Shown: positions 28,847 to 33,944 of the stretch, one piece after another
Position numbering within the stretch: the first letter of the stretch is position 1
How the letters are laid out: each line of letters opens with the position of its first letter
From: Mycoplasmatota bacterium
GTDB lineage: Bacteria; Bacillota_I; Bacilli_A; Izemoplasmatales; Hujiaoplasmataceae
Direction of reading: 5' to 3'
DNA: 33,944 bases
Assembly: GCA_023132365.1 (NCBI GenBank)
Contig: JAGLYJ010000003.1
Coordinates: 1-33,944 of the forward strand
Position numbers and translations under genes: made by a program
Notes under the pieces: model-generated
What the model saw: only the letters and a program-made list of their open reading frames with translations
Databases searched by the model: none
Told to the model about the DNA's origin: nothing

Positions 28847-29286
28847 TATATTACCTCTGTCTTGCCACCAGCATCTAGAATTGCCTTTTCGGCTGATACT
28901 GAAAATTTATGCGCTTGAACAGTAAGTTTTACTTCTAATTTCCCTTTTCCTAAAATTTTAATCCCGTTTAATACTTTTCTTACTAATCTATCTTTAATTA
29001 ATAATTCAGGATTAACGATTGTACCTTCAGGATATTGATTTAAATCTTCTACATTTACTATTCCAAATTCTTTCCTAAAAGGATTAGTAAATCCTTTTTT
29101 AGGCAAGCGTTTGAATAGAGGTGTTTGTCCACCTTCAAAACCAAGTCTAACGCCTCCACCAGATCTAGAGTTTTGACCTTTTGTACCACGTCCTGCAGTT
29201 TTACCATTACCAGAACTTGTTCCGCGACCTTTTCTCTTACCGTGTTGTGTTGATCCTTGATTAGGTTTTAATTCATGTAAGTTCAT
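28846..29286 (-). CDS. rplO: 50S ribosomal protein L15
   Basis: [66 protein letters not shown]. Confidence 0.98.
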   Translation of the reverse strand: MNLHELKPNQGSTQHGKRKGRGTSSGNGKTAGRGTKGQNSRSGGGVRLGFEGGQTPLFKRLPKKGFTNPFRKEFGIVNVEDLNQYPEGTIVNPELLIKDRLVRKVLNGIKILGKGKLEVKLTVQAHKFSVSAEKAILDAGGKTEVI

Positions 29287-29296
29287 AAATTACCTC

Positions 29297-29479
29297 CTAC
29301 TTAGCTTTTTCGACTACTATTAAATGATTAACGGTATTTATCATACCCCTGATCATATCGTTATCTTCTTTAACAACAGAAGACATCCTTTTAGTTAGTC
29401 CTAAAGCTTTAATTGTTTTTACCTGATTAGGTTTGTGACCTGATAACCCTTTAACAAGAGTAATTTTAACCTTTGCCAT
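29297..29479 (-). CDS. rpmD: 50S ribosomal protein L30
   Basis: [57 protein letters not shown]. Confidence 0.97.
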   Translation of the reverse strand: MAKVKITLVKGLSGHKPNQVKTIKALGLTKRMSSVVKEDNDMIRGMINTVNHLIVVEKAK

Positions 29480-30129
29480 TATTTGAGTACCTCCTCAGGA
29501 GTTAGTCCTCTCATTTTAGCTACTGTTTCAACGTTTCTAAGTTCTTTTAAACCTTCTACAGTTGCACGTACAATGTTAATAGGCGTATTTGAACCTAATG
29601 ATTTACTTAATACATCTTCAATACCAGCTAATTCAAGTACAGCACGCACTGGTCCACCAGCGATAACTCCTGTACCTTCTGAAGCAGGGCGTAAGAAGAC
29701 TTTACCAGCACCATATTTACCTGTTACAGTATGTGGAATTGTTGTTCCATTCATAGGTACTACGATAATATTCTTTTTAGCATCTTCGATGGCTTTTTTG
29801 ATAGCATCAGGAACTTCACCGGCTTTACCAGTTCCGAATCCAACTTTACCTTTTTTATCTCCTACTACAACTAGTGCAGAGAAACTAAATCTTCTACCAC
29901 CTTTAACAACTTTTGTTACACGGCCAATGCTAACAACTCTTTCATCATAGAGTTTAACTTCTTTTTTTCTTGGATTTCTACTTTTTTTGTTTCTTTTATA
30001 GTTGTTTCTGTTGTTTCCAAAGCTTTTTTTATTCTCTTGAGAATTATCTTTTTTGTATTCAACAACAACTTTTTTATTCTCAACAACAACTTTTTTGTTT
30101 TCAACGACAACTTTTTTATTTTCTTCCAT
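29479..30129 (-). CDS. rpsE: 30S ribosomal protein S5 with repetitive N-terminal extension
   Basis: Core [60 protein letters not shown]-terminus [31 protein letters not shown]...; GGAGG RBS 7 nt before ATG at 30129. Confidence 0.98.
   Translation of the reverse strand: MEENKKVVVENKKVVVENKKVVVEYKKDNSQENKKSFGNNRNNYKRNKKSRNPRKKEVKLYDERVVSIGRVTKVVKGGRRFSFSALVVVGDKKGKVGFGTGKAGEVPDAIKKAIEDAKKNIIVVPMNGTTIPHTVTGKYGAGKVFLRPASEGTGVIAGGPVRAVLELAGIEDVLSKSLGSNTPINIVRATVEGLKELRNVETVAKMRGLTPEEVLK
30061..30123 (-). repeat. Three in-frame 21-nt tandem repeats (ENKKVVV)3 within 5' end of rpsE
   Basis: Plus-strand units aacaacaacttttttattctc / aacaacaacttttttgttttc / aacgacaacttttttattttc; a fourth degenerate copy lies at 30040-30060. 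Confidence 0.95.
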
Positions 30130-30143
30130 CAGTTAACCTCCTC

Positions 30144-30500
30144 TTAGAATTTAAGCCCATTGGCTCTTGCTGCATCTGCTAGTGCTTTTACTCTACCGTG
30201 ATATAAATATCCACCACGATCGAATACTACTATTTTATGTCCTTTTTCAACTGCTCTTTTAGCTATTGCTTCACCAACAGCTTTTGCACCTAAAATATTT
30301 GATCCTTTTGCTTCTTTAAATTCATTTGAGTTCGCTTGTGCTAAAGTAACTCCATTTACATCATCGATTAATTGCGCATATATTTGTTTGTTAGAACGGA
30401 AAACATTTAGACGAGGTCTTTCAGGTGTCCCTTTCATGATAAATCTTATTCTGCGATGTCTTTTTTGTCTTTGTTTATTCTTATTTACTGGTTTAAACAT
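30144..30500 (-). CDS. rplR: 50S ribosomal protein L18
   Basis: [47 protein letters not shown]...[20 protein letters not shown] at 30500 follows AGGTGA RBS. Confidence 0.98.
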   Translation of the reverse strand: MFKPVNKNKQRQKRHRRIRFIMKGTPERPRLNVFRSNKQIYAQLIDDVNGVTLAQANSNEFKEAKGSNILGAKAVGEAIAKRAVEKGHKIVVFDRGGYLYHGRVKALADAARANGLKF

Positions 30501-30517
30501 AATTTTCACCTAGCTAA

Positions 30518-31066
30518 TTACTTAGCTGTTTTCCCTTCCTTACGACGTACATGCTCATCTCTATATCTGATACCTTTACCTAGGTATGGCTCAGGTGGAC
30601 GAACTTTTCTGACGTTTGCTGCAAATTCTCCGACGACTTGTTTATTAGCACCTTTAATTTGAACTTCTGTATTTTTATTCTTAGGTATTATAACTGTAAT
30701 TCCTTCAGGAATTGCCATTTCTACCGGGTTTGAATATCCAATATTTAAAATTAATGTTTTAGGATCTTTTAGTTGAGCTCTATACCCAACACCTTTTATA
30801 TCAAGAATTTTTGCATATCCTTGTGTTACACCAATAACCATATTATTCAATAACGCTCTTGTAGTTCCGTGAAGCGAACGATTTTTTATTGAATCATTTG
30901 GTCGGGTTACAGAAATTTCTTGATTCTCTAGTTTTATATCCATGTTTGCATGGAAAGTAAAACTTAGTTCCCCGTTCGGACCCTTAACAACTACGAAATT
31001 ATTATCGTTTATGTTAATTTCAACGCCTGCAGGGACTGGGATCGATTGTTTACCAATTCGACTCAT
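30518..31066 (-). CDS. rplF: 50S ribosomal protein L6
   Basis: MSRIGKQSIPVPAGVEI...PEPYLGKGIRYRDEHVRRKEGKTAK. Confidence 0.98.
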   Translation of the reverse strand: MSRIGKQSIPVPAGVEININDNNFVVVKGPNGELSFTFHANMDIKLENQEISVTRPNDSIKNRSLHGTTRALLNNMVIGVTQGYAKILDIKGVGYRAQLKDPKTLILNIGYSNPVEMAIPEGITVIIPKNKNTEVQIKGANKQVVGEFAANVRKVRPPEPYLGKGIRYRDEHVRRKEGKTAK

Positions 31067-31090
31067 CTTTCTTGCACCTCCGTTAATTAA

Positions 31091-31489
31091 TTACCATACG
31101 TATGCTAGCACTTCACCGCCGACTTTATTTTTTCTAGCAGCTCTATCAGTCATAAGACCTCTAGACGTAGAAACAATAGCGATTCCTAAACCATTTAATA
31201 CCTTAGGAATGTCGTCAGTTTTTGCATACACACGTAAGCCAGGTTTGCTTATTTTTTTCAAACCTCTAATTACTCTTTCTTCATTTTGTAAATATTTTAA
31301 TACTATTCTAATTGTACCTTGCACTCCATCATTTAAGCGTTCAAAATCAACGATGTATCCTTCTTGTTTTAATACACCAAGGATTTCAGCTTTTAATTTT
31401 GATGCTGGTACATCAACTTTCTTATGTTTCATTTGATTTGCATTACGGATTCTTGTTAACATGTCCGCAATAGGATCTGTCATTACCAT
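31091..31489 (-). CDS. rpsH: 30S ribosomal protein S8
   Basis: [34 protein letters not shown]...[30 protein letters not shown]. Confidence 0.98.
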   Translation of the reverse strand: MVMTDPIADMLTRIRNANQMKHKKVDVPASKLKAEILGVLKQEGYIVDFERLNDGVQGTIRIVLKYLQNEERVIRGLKKISKPGLRVYAKTDDIPKVLNGLGIAIVSTSRGLMTDRAARKNKVGGEVLAYVW

Positions 31490-31507
31490 ATTAAAATGCC
31501 TCCTTCC

Positions 31508-31693
31508 TTACCAACTTGCTTTTCTTACACCAGGGATTTGACCCTTGTACGCTAATTCACGGAAACAAACACGACATAGCTTAAATTTACGATATACAGC
31601 GTGAGGACGTCCACAACGTTCACATCTAGTATAGTTTCTTACAGGGAATTTAGACCCTCTTTTTTGACTTACTTTTTTTGATGTCTTTGCCAT
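31508..31693 (-). CDS. rpsZ: 30S ribosomal protein S14 type Z (zinc-binding)
   Basis: [46 protein letters not shown]. Confidence 0.97.
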   Translation of the reverse strand: MAKTSKKVSQKRGSKFPVRNYTRCERCGRPHAVYRKFKLCRVCFRELAYKGQIPGVRKASW

Positions 31694-31703
31694 AATATCC
31701 TCC

Positions 31704-32246
31704 TTATCTTCTAAAAGGCATACCGAATTGTTTCAACAATTCGTGTGCTTCTTGGTCTGATTTTGCTGTGGTTACGATAACTATATCCATACCACGTATT
31801 TTTGAAACTTTATCATAATCTATTTCTGGGAAAATCAATTGTTCTTTTACACCTAATGTGTAGTTCCCTCTACCATCAAAACCTTTAGGGTTTACGCCTC
31901 TAAAGTCTCTAACTCGAGGTAATGCGATAGTAATTAACCTATCGAAAAATTCATACATTTTTTCGCCTCGTAAAGTAACTTTACAACCAATAGGCATACC
32001 TTCACGTAATTTGAAACTAGCGATTGATTTTTTAGCTTTTGTGATCAAAGGTTTTTGTCCAGTGATTTGTGCTAGCTCGTTCACGGCGTCATCTAATACT
32101 TTAGGGTTTTGAACAGCGTCTCCAGCTCCAATGTTAATCACTATTTTGCTGATTTTTGGCGCTTGCATGATTGAAGTATAATTGAATTTCTCGATTAATG
32201 CAGGTACAATTGCTTCATTGTATTTTTCTTGAAATCTATTCATCAT
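31704..32246 (-). CDS. rplE: 50S ribosomal protein L5
   Basis: [64 protein letters not shown]. Confidence 0.98.
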   Translation of the reverse strand: MMNRFQEKYNEAIVPALIEKFNYTSIMQAPKISKIVINIGAGDAVQNPKVLDDAVNELAQITGQKPLITKAKKSIASFKLREGMPIGCKVTLRGEKMYEFFDRLITIALPRVRDFRGVNPKGFDGRGNYTLGVKEQLIFPEIDYDKVSKIRGMDIVIVTTAKSDQEAHELLKQFGMPFRR

Positions 32247-32254
32247 TTACCCCC

Positions 32255-32596
32255 TCACTTATCCAGAACTTCGCCAGATTTTTTTGCAAATCTAACTTTA
32301 ACTTCTTTATCTTCTTTATTAACTTTTTTAGTTATTGTTTTATATCCTATTTTAGTAGGTTTTTTAGCTTTTGGATCCATTAACATAACATTTGAAGCGT
32401 TGATTGGTTTTTCAACTTCCATAATTCCACCATCTGGATTTGATTGAGATGGTTTTAAATGTTTCTTAACTTTAGATAATCCATCGCCTTCAAGTACAAC
32501 TCTATTAGATTTTACTAGAATTTTTAAAACTGTACCTTGTTTTCCTTTATCTGCACCAGAGATTATAACGACTTTATCGCCTTTTTTAAATTTCAT
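32255..32596 (-). CDS. rplX: 50S ribosomal protein L24
   Basis: [27 protein letters not shown]... KOW motif, position between rplN and rplE. Confidence 0.97.
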   Translation of the reverse strand: MKFKKGDKVVIISGADKGKQGTVLKILVKSNRVVLEGDGLSKVKKHLKPSQSNPDGGIMEVEKPINASNVMLMDPKAKKPTKIGYKTITKKVNKEDKEVKVRFAKKSGEVLDK

Positions 32597-32608
32597 GATA
32601 TGCGCCTC

Positions 32609-32977
32609 CTATAATACTTCTGGAGCTAGAGAAACGATTTTTGTAAACTCTTTATCTCTTAACTCTCTTGCAACAGGACCAAAGATACGAGTCCCCTGTG
32701 GGCTTTTATCTTCTTTAATAATAACTGCTGCGTTGTCATCGAATTTAATGAATGAACCGTCTGCACGACGTATTGCTTGTTTTGTTCTAACTATAACTGC
32801 TCTTACTATCTCACTTTTTTTAATAGTACCACCTGGAGTGGCATTTTTTACAGTAGCAACAATGATGTCACCGACACTAGCATATTTACGACTAGTTCCA
32901 CCTAACACTTTGATTGTTAATATTTCACGAGCTCCTGAATTGTCAGCTACTTTAAGTCTAGTTTCTTGTTGTATCAT
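32609..32977 (-). CDS. rplN: 50S ribosomal protein L14
   Basis: [50 protein letters not shown]. Confidence 0.98.
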   Translation of the reverse strand: MIQQETRLKVADNSGAREILTIKVLGGTSRKYASVGDIIVATVKNATPGGTIKKSEIVRAVIVRTKQAIRRADGSFIKFDDNAAVIIKEDKSPQGTRIFGPVARELRDKEFTKIVSLAPEVL

Positions 32978-32991
32978 TATAAGCCTCCCAA

Positions 32992-33258
32992 TTAAAGAAC
33001 TTGTTGATGTTTTTCCACGATTTCAATTAAACGGAATTTCTTCGTTTTTGAAAGTGGACGACACTCTGTGATTTTAACAACATCTCCAGTATTAGCTTCG
33101 TTTTTTTCATCATGTGCTGTAAATTTTTTAGATGAGATTACTCTTTTGCTATATAAAGGATGTTTTTTATATGTAGTTATTAAAACTGAAATTGTTTTGT
33201 TGTTCTTTGCAGAAACAACAGTTCCAGTGAATATTCTACGATTTATTGTATTTTCCAT
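32992..33258 (-). CDS. rpsQ: 30S ribosomal protein S17
   Basis: [77 protein letters not shown]. Confidence 0.98.
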   Translation of the reverse strand: MENTINRRIFTGTVVSAKNNKTISVLITTYKKHPLYSKRVISSKKFTAHDEKNEANTGDVVKITECRPLSKTKKFRLIEIVEKHQQVL

Positions 33259-33269
33259 AATATATCCTC

Positions 33270-33464
33270 CTATTTGCTTTCTCTCTCAGTAAGAATAGTC
33301 TTCATACGAGCGATTGTCTTTCTAACAGTACTTAAGCGTGCAGTATTTTCTAATTGACCAGTCGCTTGCTTAAAGCGTAAGTCAAATAATTCCTTCTTTA
33401 AATTTTCTATTTCATTCAAAATATTTTCAGCGTCCATCGCACGGATGTCTTTTGCATACATCAT
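33270..33464 (-). CDS. rpmC: 50S ribosomal protein L29
   Basis: [46 protein letters not shown]. Confidence 0.97.
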   Translation of the reverse strand: MMYAKDIRAMDAENILNEIENLKKELFDLRFKQATGQLENTARLSTVRKTIARMKTILTERESK

Positions 33465-33883
33465 TTTGAATCACCACTTTCTCTATAAACAAACTTAGTT
33501 TTGATAGGTAGTTTATGAGCAGCTAATCTTAAAGCTTCTTTTGCAACCTCTTCGCTTACACCAGCAACTTCGAAAATTACTTGTCCTTTTTTAACTACTG
33601 CTACCCACTCTTCAGGTGAACCTTTACCAGAACCCATTCGTACTTCTAAAGGTTTTTTTGTTTTCGCTAAATGTGGGAATATTTTTATCCAAACTTGTCC
33701 CATTCTTTTCATATAACGTGTCATTGCAATACGACTTGCTTCTATTTGACGCGCTGTAATCCAAGTACCGTCTAATGCCATCAAACCATATTCTCCGAAG
33801 CCAACAACTGTGTTTCCCTTTGCTTTACCTTCGTAAGATACTCTATGAGGACGACGATATTTAGTTCTTTTAGGCATTAACAT
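33461..33883 (-). CDS. rplP: 50S ribosomal protein L16
   Basis: [58 protein letters not shown]. Confidence 0.98.
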   Translation of the reverse strand: MLMPKRTKYRRPHRVSYEGKAKGNTVVGFGEYGLMALDGTWITARQIEASRIAMTRYMKRMGQVWIKIFPHLAKTKKPLEVRMGSGKGSPEEWVAVVKKGQVIFEVAGVSEEVAKEALRLAAHKLPIKTKFVYRESGDSK

Positions 33884-33885
33884 AA

Positions 33886-33944
33886 TTATTTAGCCCCCTT
33901 TTTCTTTGGAGGTAAAATTTCGCCCTTATAAATCCATACTTTAA
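33886..33944 (-). CDS. rpsC: 30S ribosomal protein S3 (partial, C-terminus only)
   Basis: Reverse translation of the right edge gives ...[18 protein letters not shown], typical S3 C-terminus, upstream of rplP. Confidence 0.9.
   Translation of the reverse strand, partial: KVWIYKGEILPPKKKGAK

Noticed and set aside
28611-28925. 104-aa plus-strand ORF antisense to secY/rplO
   Set aside because: Antisense shadow; spans the junction of two real genes.
29483-29950. 155-aa plus-strand ORF antisense to rpsE
   Set aside because: Fully antisense to a certain r-protein gene, low-complexity S/T/P composition, no RBS rationale; a shadow ORF of the GC-biased r-protein codons.
29916-30110. 64-aa minus-strand ORF rich in K/L within rpsE
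   Set aside because: Alternate frame through the rpsE tandem repeat and Lys-rich tract, explained by the repeat composition.
30040-30123. CRISPR-like array
   Set aside because: Short contiguous 21-nt repeats without spacers, in frame inside rpsE; a coding tandem repeat, not CRISPR.
30942-31436. 164-aa plus-strand ORF antisense to rplF/rpsH
   Set aside because: Shadow ORF; no independent coding signature.
32595-33071. 158-aa plus-strand ORF antisense to rplN/rpsQ
   Set aside because: Shadow ORF opposite two confident ribosomal protein genes.
1-33944. Alternative genetic code (UGA=Trp) expected of many Mollicutes
   Set aside because: Proteins read through correctly with the standard code, and a TGA stop is used at the znuC-like/znuB-like ATGA overlap.
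1-33944. Mobile elements, prophage, toxin-antitoxin or defence island
   Set aside because: No transposase, integrase, phage or recognisable defence gene pair in the ORFs; gene order is conserved housekeeping. The HEPN/CBS gene has no adjacent MNT partner.

Overview
The window is a low-GC, compact chromosomal region in which almost everything reads on the minus strand. By gene content and synteny it looks like a Firmicutes/Tenericutes-type (Mollicutes-relative) bacterium using the standard code: TGA ends the znuC-like ORF in an ATGA overlap. From left to right it holds: the 5' part of a MacB/LolD-type ABC ATPase; a nusG-secE-rpmG-sigma-rlmB-mrnC-cysS block (Bacillus sigH-locus order); csp; rmuC; cls; a tandem DUF1508 protein; rpsI-rplM with a promoter and probable L13 leader; metG-(DJ-1/PfpI)-rsmI-trmN6-like-ricT-holB-tmk; a divergent metal ABC pair (znuC/znuB-like, the only plus-strand genes); truA-ecfT-ecfA2-ecfA1; a HEPN-like/CBS fusion and an orphan membrane-anchored protein; and the alpha/spc ribosomal block from rplQ to the 3' end of rpsC. 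Most of this is core housekeeping. I see no convincing new multi-gene defence or mobile system. The items most worth a second look are the HEPN-like/CBS fusion and orphan membrane protein that appear to lead the ECF-transporter operon, a TruA with an ~80-aa N-terminal extension, an S5 protein with an N-terminal heptapeptide tandem repeat encoded by 21-nt repeats, and a three-TM-like long SecE.
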